From Candidatus Rokuibacteriota bacterium (GTDB taxonomy: Bacteria; Methylomirabilota; Methylomirabilia; Rokubacteriales; CSP1-6), in the NCBI GenBank assembly GCA_030647435.1, contig JAUSJX010000152.1, positions 1 to 64,000 on the forward strand: a DNA stretch of 64,000 nt. The letters are read 5' to 3'. Shown here in pieces: positions 10,028 to 17,122 of the stretch. Both the position numbers and the translations under genes were made by a program. The first letter of the stretch is position 1. Each line of letters opens with the position of its first letter. The notes beneath the pieces are model-generated. The model made no database searches. It saw only the letters and a list, made by a program, of their open reading frames with translations, and was not told where the DNA came from.

Positions 10028-10366
10028 AGCGGTCACCGTAGCTGCCCCGCCACAGCCTTGAGGAGGTCGCGGGCAGGGGTTATCCTCCAGACCGTGATTC
10101 TCGGGGCGACTGCCGACACGCACGTTCTCAATCGGGGTCCCGCCGGTGTCCAGAGCCCCGCAGATCGGATGACGACCCTTTGATCCCGCGCCGGGACCCC
10201 CTCCCGATACGCAGACCTCGCATATCGAATATCCTAGGTCTGCATAGCAAGGCGCCCGGCCGCCTAACCTTGCCGGCGAAGCCAGCGTTTCCACAACCCA
10301 ACCGCGCCACAACTATGATGCCTAGGGCCGTGCTAGGCTGTCGGCCCGGGCTCGGTCGGTGGCGCT
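10028..10366. other. intergenic stretch with two small inverted repeats
   Basis: I see no intact gene here. A weak reading from GTG 10094 (VILGATADTHV) resembles the start of a calcineurin-like phosphoesterase but is lost after about 14 residues. Two perfect inverted repeats are present: eight bases at 10211-10218/10236-10243 around an AT-rich loop, and six bases at 10320-10325/10333-10338, just before the first cassette-like gene. Their role is unknown. They could be part of a leader or a decayed recombination site. Confidence 0.4.
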
Positions 10367-11014
10367 ATGCAGTTCAGCCGAATTTCACTTAGCGAGACAT
10401 GGCGCATGGATAAAATGTTGGGGCGGCTTACGACGACGCGCAAGACAGGAGCGGGCCGCTTCCACGAGCATGGCAAGGAGATCGGCTTCGACCTGCTCAG
10501 CTTCTGGCAATGGAGCACGTCGGATCTCGTCAGCAACGTCACCCGGGGACGCTTGGCCGAGTATGTTGTCGCTCGTGCCCTGGGCATGGCATCAGAAGGA
10601 GTCCGCGACGAATGGGCCGCGTTCGATCTCGTGACTCCATCGGGCATCAAGGTGGAGGTGAAGTCGGCCGCGCACGTTCAGAGTTGGCACCAACGGGCAC
10701 TGTCGCCTGTGAGCTTTGTGGTTCCTAAAACGTTGGCGTGGGACGCAGACACGAACGTGCAGGCTCGGGAAGCACGCCGTCAGGCCGACGTCTACGTCTT
10801 CGCGCTATTGGCGCATGTCGACAAGGCGACGATCGATCCCCTCGACCTCGGCCAGTGGCGATTCTACGTGCTTCCCACCTCGGTTCTCGACGGTAGGAGT
10901 CGAAGTCAGCACTCAATCACACTCAAATCACTGGAGCGATTGGCCGGACTACCGGTGGAATACTCGCGCGTCAGCGATGCGGTCGAGCGGGCGGCGGGAA
11001 GAGCGGCTCGCTAA
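10367..11014 (+). CDS. PD-(D/E)XK-like hypothetical protein (cassette-like gene 1)
   Basis: Protein of 215 residues. Residues 61-100 contain a nuclease-fold pattern: Glu65 in GRLAEYVVARAL, Asp87 in AAFDLVTPSG, then Glu97-Val-Lys99 in IKVEVKSA. This arrangement is typical of PD-(D/E)XK enzymes, including restriction-like nucleases, but the family is not one I can name. Base composition is visibly less GC-rich than the flanking metabolic genes. No ribosome site is obvious; starts at 10367 or at the later Met codons are possible. It is followed at once by an attC-like hairpin. Function could be DNA cleavage or a degenerate relative. Confidence 0.6.
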   Translation: MQFSRISLSETWRMDKMLGRLTTTRKTGAGRFHEHGKEIGFDLLSFWQWSTSDLVSNVTRGRLAEYVVARALGMASEGVRDEWAAFDLVTPSGIKVEVKSAAHVQSWHQRALSPVSFVVPKTLAWDADTNVQAREARRQADVYVFALLAHVDKATIDPLDLGQWRFYVLPTSVLDGRSRSQHSITLKSLERLAGLPVEYSRVSDAVERAAGRAAR

Positions 11015-11080
11015 GCCCGCGGTCGAGCGGACCGCTGGCTCGCATTCGCTCGCGGCGGCCGCTCACCGCGGGCGTTAGGC
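11010..11080 (+). repeat. attC-like imperfect hairpin 1
   Basis: Starting at the stop codon of the preceding gene, 11015-11023 pairs perfectly with 11065-11073 (9 bp). After a bulged C (11024), 11025-11030 pairs with 11059-11064. After a bulged A (11031), 11032-11035 pairs with 11055-11058. The right arm ends in GTTAGGC (11074-11080), the canonical integron R' core site. The expected left core seems to have lost one base (CTAAGCCC instead of CTAACGCCC). Unpaired bases on one arm only are a hallmark of attC. Confidence 0.7.
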
Positions 11081-11096
11081 GTCAGCAGGAGAAGAG

Positions 11097-11588
11097 ATGG
11101 AGCCCGCATGGTTCAAGTTGCTCAAGCACTGGCAGCGCTCGAACCGCTTCGCACTCACGATTCCGTTCCTGTTCGGCGCCCTACGGAACTGGCCAAGCCA
11201 GCCGTTGGGTACGGGGCTGAGCGATAGCGAGCAAATGCGAGCGCTGATCGGGTCACTTCGCGACGATGCACCCGACGGCGTCATCCTCCGCTTGTACAAG
11301 TGCGATAGATTTCAGGAACTCGCTTTGGCACCTGTCTATGGGATCCCGGGTTATTGCATACCTGTACCTTCGACAAGTCGAGCCCAGACGGCGCTCTATG
11401 TTCAACAAGGCATGGTGCCCAGCGCGGAGGCTCTGTTCGAAGGACTCGTAGATGAGCTCCTACAACGGTACGGTGACGCAATTCGAGTTCAGCGGTTCTC
11501 GTTTCGCGCCGGTAAGTTCCAGACGTTCAACGACGCGGACTATGCGCAAATCGCGAGCGCATTGACGCTTCCCGATGAAGACGCCTAA
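11097..11588 (+). CDS. hypothetical protein (cassette-like gene 2)
   Basis: Protein of 163 residues with an AGGAGAAG site just before ATG 11097. I do not recognise the family. It is soluble, with no signal peptide, and has mixed alpha/beta character. The gene fills the space between two attC-like hairpins almost completely, the compact layout expected of a single-gene cassette. Codon use is less GC-rich than in neighbouring metabolic genes. Confidence 0.6.
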   Translation: MEPAWFKLLKHWQRSNRFALTIPFLFGALRNWPSQPLGTGLSDSEQMRALIGSLRDDAPDGVILRLYKCDRFQELALAPVYGIPGYCIPVPSTSRAQTALYVQQGMVPSAEALFEGLVDELLQRYGDAIRVQRFSFRAGKFQTFNDADYAQIASALTLPDEDA

Positions 11589-11685
11589 CCCTTCCATCGA
11601 ACGGACCCACAACGGCGGGGCACGTTTGCTCGCTTCGTCACGGGCAGCGGCACCGTTGCGGTCCGCTCATGTCAAACGGTTCGGC
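11583..11685 (+). repeat. attC-like imperfect hairpin 2
   Basis: The left core GCCTAAC (11583-11589) overlaps the stop codon of cassette-like gene 2. It pairs, apart from one mismatch, with GTTCGGC at 11679-11685. Inner stems are 11602-11607 with 11660-11665 (CGGACC/GGTCCG) and 11611-11615 with 11653-11657 (AACGG/CCGTT), separated by unpaired bases. The loop is about 37 nt. The right core departs from GTTRRRY at one position. Confidence 0.6.
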
Positions 11686-11745
11686 GGACTGGTTTGTTGG
11701 TTGAAATCCGTGGATTTGCAACTCTTTGGCATGGAGGAATAGAGC

Positions 11746-13068
11746 GTGTCAACGGTCTTCGTTTTGGGTGCCGGCGCGTCAATCGGGGCAAAGCCCGGAG
11801 GCAGGACAAAGTTCCCTGGTACAAACGAACTAGTCGAGCGGATCAGAGAGATCGTTTGCGAAAGGGAGGATTCCTACCTCCCGGCGTTGGCCCTTTACCT
11901 GGCTCGGTTCGCGCCCGTTCGGGATATCACTCTAAAGGCTGGCAGACTTCACGCCGACTGGGACCGGACCAATGTCGAAGAGCTTTACGCAGCGATCGAG
12001 TTCGAGAGCCGCATCACCGATCACCTAATGCTAGCGAGCGGGGACCGGGGTTCGGGCACCCAATTCTTTCAGGAGTATTTCTCCGGGCCTTACCGGGATG
12101 CCGTCACGCAGTTGCTGCGCGGTCCGTATCAAGATTGGATGCGTGCGTGCTACTCGGCTTCTTACGGCAGCGAGCCTTTCCCCCACCTCCATGAGAACTT
12201 CCTGCGGATCGTCAAGATGGAGTTACTCGACGCCATCGCCCATACACTTGGGGTGTTGTCGGAGGAAGAGGACACGTCGAACTTTTCTCGCCTGGCACGG
12301 CACTTTGAAAAGGGCGACACCGTCATCACGTTCAACTACGACCTCCTGGTCGAACAGCACCTGACCCGGGAGCGCCCAGCGGACTGGTCCTACCTTACGG
12401 GGTACGGATTTCGACCGACCTCGGAGAAGTGTGATTTGCGTTTTGCCGGGGATGCTCCCAACCATCCCTCAACGTTTAAGGTGCTGAAGCTTCACGGCTC
12501 CAGCAACTGGCACTTTCGGTTCGTCCAGGGTACGGGGGATGGTCCCCCCGGTTTCGTCGAGGGTTACCGCACTGTCCCGGAACCCATTGGTGTAGGGAAC
12601 CGCATTCGCGACGTTCGTCCAGCGTTCTTCCAAGCTACTGACAACTTCTTCAAACGAGTGGTCGTGGAAGGGGAACCCGGAGGGTACTACGAGCGGTTTA
12701 TGATCCCGCCCAGCACGTACAAGGCAGAATACAACTTCTCTGCCCAGTTCCTCCACGACCCAACGGGAAGTCCTCTACCGCTCGGCAGTTCAACCATGTG
12801 GCTACCGCAATTGCTGTACCGACTCGCGCTGCAAGCCCTCGCGGCTGCGGAGAGGATCGTGTTCATTGGCTTCAGCATGGCACCTGCCGACACGTCGATT
12901 CGGATGCTCTTCCGCGCGGCAGCGGATGCAAATTCGGCCCTGCGGCTTGTTGAAATCGCAGACCCGTGTGCTAACGTAGCTAGCCGCATCAAAGCCGTTC
13001 TTCCGAGGGCGCAGAGCTATAAGCGTGTGAGGTCTTTCGGGGAACTCCTGGATGAATGGAAGGTGTAG
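11746..13068 (+). CDS. SIR2-domain protein, candidate NAD-hydrolysing defence factor (cassette-like gene 3)
   Basis: Protein of 440 residues from GTG 11746, with GGAGGA seven bases upstream. SIR2-like features are the N-terminal GAGAS motif (residues 8-12), TFNYD with Asn197 and Asp199, and LHGSSNW with catalytic-position His250. Near the C-terminus is FIGFSMAPADT. Stand-alone SIR2-like proteins of this kind occur in prokaryotic antiphage systems, where they deplete NAD, and cassette arrays often carry such genes. The role here is inference. The gene has no partner beside it, so it would act alone or be part of a scrambled system. Confidence 0.75.
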   Translation: MSTVFVLGAGASIGAKPGGRTKFPGTNELVERIREIVCEREDSYLPALALYLARFAPVRDITLKAGRLHADWDRTNVEELYAAIEFESRITDHLMLASGDRGSGTQFFQEYFSGPYRDAVTQLLRGPYQDWMRACYSASYGSEPFPHLHENFLRIVKMELLDAIAHTLGVLSEEEDTSNFSRLARHFEKGDTVITFNYDLLVEQHLTRERPADWSYLTGYGFRPTSEKCDLRFAGDAPNHPSTFKVLKLHGSSNWHFRFVQGTGDGPPGFVEGYRTVPEPIGVGNRIRDVRPAFFQATDNFFKRVVVEGEPGGYYERFMIPPSTYKAEYNFSAQFLHDPTGSPLPLGSSTMWLPQLLYRLALQALAAAERIVFIGFSMAPADTSIRMLFRAAADANSALRLVEIADPCANVASRIKAVLPRAQSYKRVRSFGELLDEWKV

Positions 13069-13089
13069 GCAGCGATGCCAAGAAGTTTG

Positions 13090-13190
13090 CCGAACTAGGT
13101 GCTGCACCTGACCGGGGCCGCCCTACTGGGTTTGCGCGACATCAAACTCTTGCAGCGGCCCCGGCAGGTGAGCTTGGTCGTTCGACGGCA
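13090..13190 (+). repeat. attC-like imperfect hairpin 3
   Basis: A 16-bp stem with a single bulged A (13112) is formed by 13106-13111 with 13166-13171 and by 13113-13122 with 13156-13165. Flanking it, GCCGAAC (13090-13096) can pair with GTTCG...GGC (13181-13190), which carries a two-base insertion. The loop holds GTTTG/CAAAC (13131-13135/13144-13148). It lies 21 bases after the SIR2 gene, the same position as the two hairpins before it. Confidence 0.6.
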
Positions 13191-13272
13191 CCAAGACGGT
13201 GGAGGCCTGAACGCGATGAGCGAGACACTCGGACTACGGCAGGCAAAATAGGACACCCAGGAGGGCTCTCTC

Positions 13273-13671
13273 ATGTTCAAGAGGATCGACCACGTGGAGA
13301 TTGTCACGGACCAGCCGGAGCGAACCGTGGAGTTCTTCACCGGGGTACTCGGGTTCAAGATCAGATCACGCGACCGGATCGACGGCTCGCCTCTTGGCGT
13401 GCCGATGAGCCTTGTGTACCTGGACCTGGGTGGCACGACAGTCGAGCTCATTTCGTACGAGGGCGCTTCCGTCGAGCCCGCCCCACGAAACGAGCACCTT
13501 GGATACCGTATGATGGCGCTCGAAGTCGACGACATGCAGACAACGGTCGAGTACCTGAGAACGAAGGGGATCGAGATCGTCTGGGGGCCGAAAGTTCGGG
13601 AGAAGTACGCCAGAGCGGAGATCTGCGATCCCAACGGCTACCACATCGAGCTCAGGCAGTGGTTCCCCTGA
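13273..13671 (+). CDS. VOC-family (glyoxalase-like) protein
   Basis: Protein of 132 residues with AGGAGG eight bases before the ATG. It has the single-domain vicinal-oxygen-chelate fold, two beta-alpha-beta-beta-beta repeats. Candidate metal ligands are His7 (RIDHVEIV), Glu58 (TTVELIS), His75 (NEHLGYRM) and Glu126 (YHIELRQW). Such proteins include glyoxalase I, methylmalonyl-CoA epimerase and dioxygenases. With no partner gene the reaction cannot be told. It lies beyond the last attC-like hairpin and has none of its own. Confidence 0.88.
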   Translation: MFKRIDHVEIVTDQPERTVEFFTGVLGFKIRSRDRIDGSPLGVPMSLVYLDLGGTTVELISYEGASVEPAPRNEHLGYRMMALEVDDMQTTVEYLRTKGIEIVWGPKVREKYARAEICDPNGYHIELRQWFP

Positions 13672-13675
13672 GTGA

Positions 13676-13840
13676 TCGGGGTTGACCCGCCCCCAGTTTC
13701 GCCTCCGGGTTGGAGAGGTGAGAGTGTTCTATGACGTCACGCGCGAAGCGGTTGAAGTCCTCGCCATCGTCACGAAAGCTGAAGCGGCGCGTTGGCTTGC
13801 CGACCGCGGGACGCCGGGTGCGCCAGGCGGCGCTGGCTGA
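13676..13840 (+). pseudogene. RelE/ParE-type toxin, C-terminal remnant
   Basis: In the frame starting at 13676 the translation contains RPQFRLRVGEVRVFYDV and AVEVLAIVTKAEAARWLA, the C-terminal half of a RelE/ParE-superfamily mRNA interferase. It stops at 13838-13840. An in-frame TGA at 13673 and the adjacent VOC stop mean the first half of the toxin is missing. The remnant overlaps the antitoxin reading frame, as in intact toxin-first modules. The sequence match is short but distinctive. Confidence 0.75.
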
Positions 13841-14063
13841 GGTCAAGGACGACCTCTCGCGATTCCTGCGCCTGGCGGAGTCCGAGGAGATCCTCATCAC
13901 GCGGCACGGAAGGCCTGCCGGCGTCCTGATCGGATTCGGGACGGAGGATGACTGGTTCGACTATCGTTTGGAGCATCATCCGGAGTTCCTCCGGCGAGTC
14001 GCGGAAGCGCGGGCAGCCTTCAGGAGTGGGCGCGGTGTCCGGCTCGAGGATCTCCCGTCATGA
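13818..14063 (+). CDS. Phd/YefM-type antitoxin
   Basis: The conserved part is ALAEVKDDLSRFLRLAES followed by ITRHGRPAGVLIGF and DDWFDYRLE, typical of type II Phd/YefM antitoxins. I prefer GTG 13818, giving 81 residues, the normal family length, and the usual overlap with the toxin end. The ATG at 13731 would add an unrelated arginine-rich leader read through the toxin remnant. With the toxin decayed, this antitoxin is an orphan that may still bind DNA or neutralise a related toxin elsewhere. Confidence 0.8.
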   Translation: MRQAALAEVKDDLSRFLRLAESEEILITRHGRPAGVLIGFGTEDDWFDYRLEHHPEFLRRVAEARAAFRSGRGVRLEDLPS

Positions 14064-14090
14064 TTGACAGCGCGAGCTGGTAGCCTCGGC

Positions 14091-14864
14091 TCACTCGCCG
14101 CGGAAGATTGGCCGGCGCTTCTCCAGCATGGCGCGGCGGCCCTCGCTCGCGTCGGCGCTCTGCCGCGCGCGCGCGGACGCCTCGTCGAGGTCGGCGTGCG
14201 GGATGCTCTCGCGGAGCGACACCGCGCGGAGGATCGTCGCCTTGATTCCCGCGAGGGCCAGCGGCGCGTTGCGGGCGATGCTCTGCGCCAGCTGATAGGT
14301 CGCAGCTTCCAGCTCCGCTGACCCGACGACCTGGTGGACCATGCCGATCTCCAGCGATCGCTTGGCGTCGATGGGCTGGCCGGTGAAGAGGAGGTGCCGC
14401 GTGTGGGCCGGGCCGATCACCTCGACCAGCTTCTGGCCGAGCGTGAAGGGGACGACGAGGCCGATCCGCGCCAGCGGCATGCCGAAGCGCGCAACTTCCG
14501 AGGCGACGCGCAGGTCGCAGTGGAGCGCGAGCTCGCAGCCGCCAGCGATCGCGTCGCCGTGGACCATGGCGATCGTCGGATGTCTCGAGCGCTCGACGCG
14601 CTGGAGGACCTCGATGACGCCGCTCTCGGGGTCGCCCGGAACGCCGCGCCGCTCCTCCATCTCCTTGAGGTCCATGCCGGAGCAGAAGGCGGAGCCGGCA
14701 CCTCGCACGACCACGACGCGGACGTCGCGGTTGCCGTCCAGCTCCTCGAAGCGGGCGCGCAGCGCTGCCAGGAGCGCCATGTTCATGGCGTTGCGCTGGC
14801 CGGGGCGATTGAGCGTGACAGTGGCGACGCCGCCGTCTACCGCGCAGAGCACCTCGTCTGACAT
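14091..14864 (-). CDS. enoyl-CoA hydratase/isomerase family protein
   Basis: Protein of 257 residues from ATG 14864, ten bases after the upstream gene's stop. A longer frame to 14951 is not conserved-looking. Crotonase features are the oxyanion-hole segment SAFCSGMDLKEM and AGGCELALHCD with Glu111. The second catalytic glutamate of true hydratases, expected 20 residues later, is Leu131 in FGMPLARIG. It is therefore a crotonase fold but may be an isomerase, hydrolase or other variant. It is co-directional with the luciferase-like gene. Confidence 0.88.
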   Translation of the reverse strand: MSDEVLCAVDGGVATVTLNRPGQRNAMNMALLAALRARFEELDGNRDVRVVVVRGAGSAFCSGMDLKEMEERRGVPGDPESGVIEVLQRVERSRHPTIAMVHGDAIAGGCELALHCDLRVASEVARFGMPLARIGLVVPFTLGQKLVEVIGPAHTRHLLFTGQPIDAKRSLEIGMVHQVVGSAELEAATYQLAQSIARNAPLALAGIKATILRAVSLRESIPHADLDEASARARQSADASEGRRAMLEKRRPIFRGE

Positions 14865-14874
14865 GGCGTGTCTC

Positions 14875-15888
14875 CTAGGAGCGGGTGGATGGCGCCAGCC
14901 CGCGCATGGCGTCGAGCACGAGAGCGCGCCGGCGCGCCGGGTCGGGGTCATTGGTCTGGAACTGAAGGAAGGCCGTGTCGATGCCGTGGTCGAGGTAGCG
15001 CTGTACCCGCGCCCGGATCGCGGGCAGGGGGCCGCGCACGATCAGCTCCTCGACAACCGTCGACGGGATGGCCGCGACGGCGCCCTTGCGATCCCCGGCC
15101 GCCCACTTGTCCCACATCGGCTGGAGCGCGGGCGTGCGGCCGAGCCATTCCTGGTAGGCGCGGTAGACGGGCACGTTCATGTAGGCGGCGATATGCCGCC
15201 GGATGATTTGGTCCGACTCGGGGCCGAGCGTGTCCAGGTTGACGACGAGACGGGCGGTCACCTCGATGGCTTCGGGGTCGCGGCCGGCCTTCTGCGCCGC
15301 ATCGCGCACGATCGCGACGGACTTCGGGACATCCTCGGGCGAGTTCCAGTTGAGGATGACGCCGTCGCCGACCTCGCCGGCGACCCTGAGCATGCCGGGG
15401 CGGAGGGCCGCGATGTAGATGGGGACGGGGCTCGAAGGCACGCGCGTCAGCCTGAAGCCGTCCACCGAGATGGTCTGGCCCTTGAAGACGACGCGCTCGC
15501 CCGCCAGCATCGATCGGAGCACCTGCGCCGTCTCACGCACGCGGGTGGCGGGCTTGACGAAGGCGCCGCCGTTCCACGACTCCACGATCAGCTGGGAGCC
15601 CGAGCCGATGCCGAGGATGAAGCGGCCGGGGGCAAGATCCGCGAGCCCGGCGGCCGTGTTGGCGAGCGTGGCGGGCCCTCGCGTGTAGACGTTGACGATC
15701 GCGGTGCCGAGCCGCATGCCGGTGGCCGTCCCGATCACGGCAAGCGGGGTGAAGCCGTCCACGCCGTCCACCTCGAACGACCATGCGTCCGTGTAGCCCA
15801 GGCGCTCCGCCTCGCGGGCGACATCCGCTAGTTCCGGGAGCGGAAAGCCGTCCATCGGCACCGACAGCGACCATCGCTTCTTTCCCAT
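14875..15888 (-). CDS. LLM-class flavin/F420-dependent oxidoreductase
   Basis: Protein of 337 residues with bacterial-luciferase-like TIM-barrel motifs: AREAERLGYTDAWSFE near the start, DLAPGRFILGIGSGS around residue 90, and VPIYIAALRPGMLRVAGEVGDG in the middle. Members use FMN or F420 to oxidise or reduce diverse substrates. This subclass, with ALRPGMLR, resembles F420-dependent methylene-H4MPT-reductase-like and monooxygenase proteins common in actinobacteria and Rokubacteria. It is probably transcribed with the crotonase after it. Confidence 0.85.
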   Translation of the reverse strand: MGKKRWSLSVPMDGFPLPELADVAREAERLGYTDAWSFEVDGVDGFTPLAVIGTATGMRLGTAIVNVYTRGPATLANTAAGLADLAPGRFILGIGSGSQLIVESWNGGAFVKPATRVRETAQVLRSMLAGERVVFKGQTISVDGFRLTRVPSSPVPIYIAALRPGMLRVAGEVGDGVILNWNSPEDVPKSVAIVRDAAQKAGRDPEAIEVTARLVVNLDTLGPESDQIIRRHIAAYMNVPVYRAYQEWLGRTPALQPMWDKWAAGDRKGAVAAIPSTVVEELIVRGPLPAIRARVQRYLDHGIDTAFLQFQTNDPDPARRRALVLDAMRGLAPSTRS

Positions 15889-15947
15889 AGACCCGGAGTC
15901 TAGCCGCTTTCGCCGCGCGCCGCTCGATGGTGATAGAATTCCCGCCC

Positions 15948-17111
15948 ATGACGCTGTTTCCCGGATTCACGCTGCCCGACGAGCTCCGCATCCTCCGCGA
16001 GCAGATCCGCCGCTTCATCCAGGAGGAGATCATCCCGCTCGAGCAGCGGCTGGACCCCGACGCGCCCGATATCCCCGACGAAGACTTCGCGCGCCTGTCT
16101 GCCAAGACCAAGGCGGCGGGGCTCTGGGCCCTCGGCGCCAAGGAAGAGTATGGCGGCGGCGGGCTCGACACCTTCAGCATGTGCGTGGCGCTCGAGGAGA
16201 TGTCCCAGCACCGCATGGGCCTCTACAACCCCGGCTGCGGTGTCTTCGGCCGCTACCCGCCGCCCGCGATCTGGGCCGGGAGCAAGGCGCAGATCGAGAA
16301 GTACGCGGTGCCGGCCATCCGCGACGGGGCAAAGACCTTCTTCGCGATCACCGAGCCGTCGGGCGGCTCCGATCCCGCGGGCGCTATCCAGACGCGCGCC
16401 GAGAAGCGCGGCGACCGCTGGGTGCTGAACGGGCGCAAGGTGTTCATCTCGCGCGCCCACGACGCGCCGTGGGGGATCGTGTGGGCCCGCACCGACAAGG
16501 CCAAGGGGCGCGCCGGCATCTCGTGCTTCATTCTCGAGCGCGGCGCTCCCGGCTTCACCGCGCGGCCCATCCGCACGATCCGGACCTCGGCCATTCCCAA
16601 CGACGTCGTCTTCGAGGACTGCGAGATCCCGGCGGAGAACCTCATCGGCGAGGAAGGGCAGGGGCTCGACCTGGCTTTCGATCTCCTCGTGAAGCAGCGC
16701 TTCCCCTACGCGGCCTGTAACCTGGGCGTGGCCGTCGCCGCGCACCGGATGGCCGTGGCGCACGCCAAGCAGCGCTCGACCTTCGGCGCTCCGCTCTCCC
16801 AGCGCCAGTCGATCCAGTGGATGCTCGCCGACGCCGAGGTGGAGATTCGCGCGGCGCGCTGGCTCACGTGGGAGGGCGCGTGGAAGGCCGACCGCGGCGA
16901 GGACGCGCGCGTCGAGGCCTCCATCGCCAAGCTCTACTCGAGCGAGGTGCTCGGGCGCGTGATCGACGCCGCGGTGCAGATCCACGGCGGCTACGGCGTC
17001 AGCAAGGAGTTCCCGCTCGAGCGCTGGTACCGAGAGGCCCGCGTGCGCCGCATCGGCGAGGGCCCGTCCGAAGTGCACCGCATGGTCATCGCCCGGTCTC
17101 TCTTCCGGTAG
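15948..17111 (+). CDS. acyl-CoA dehydrogenase
   Basis: Protein of 387 residues from ATG 15948; an upstream ATG at 15927 adds seven residues. No ribosome site is seen, but TAGAAT lies ten bases ahead of the ATG, which would suit a near-leaderless start. ACAD motifs are FFAITEPSGGSDPAG, the RxTFGAPL-like KQRSTFGAPLSQRQ, and QIHGGYGVSKE followed by RIGEGPSEVHR. That last stretch keeps the glutamate used as catalytic base by medium-chain-type enzymes. It should oxidise an acyl-CoA to enoyl-CoA with FAD and pass electrons to ETF. First of a three-ACAD run. Confidence 0.92.
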   Translation: MTLFPGFTLPDELRILREQIRRFIQEEIIPLEQRLDPDAPDIPDEDFARLSAKTKAAGLWALGAKEEYGGGGLDTFSMCVALEEMSQHRMGLYNPGCGVFGRYPPPAIWAGSKAQIEKYAVPAIRDGAKTFFAITEPSGGSDPAGAIQTRAEKRGDRWVLNGRKVFISRAHDAPWGIVWARTDKAKGRAGISCFILERGAPGFTARPIRTIRTSAIPNDVVFEDCEIPAENLIGEEGQGLDLAFDLLVKQRFPYAACNLGVAVAAHRMAVAHAKQRSTFGAPLSQRQSIQWMLADAEVEIRAARWLTWEGAWKADRGEDARVEASIAKLYSSEVLGRVIDAAVQIHGGYGVSKEFPLERWYREARVRRIGEGPSEVHRMVIARSLFR

Positions 17112-17122
17112 GAGGACGCTCC

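Noticed and set aside
10256-10340. A fourth attC site upstream of cassette-like gene 1 (GCCTAAC at 10262, CTAGGC at 10333)
   Set aside because: The two cores are not joined by a convincing stem, and the right core has an extra base. Kept only as a note.
13273-13671. VOC gene as a fourth cassette
   Set aside because: No attC-like hairpin follows it; the toxin remnant begins a few bases after its stop.
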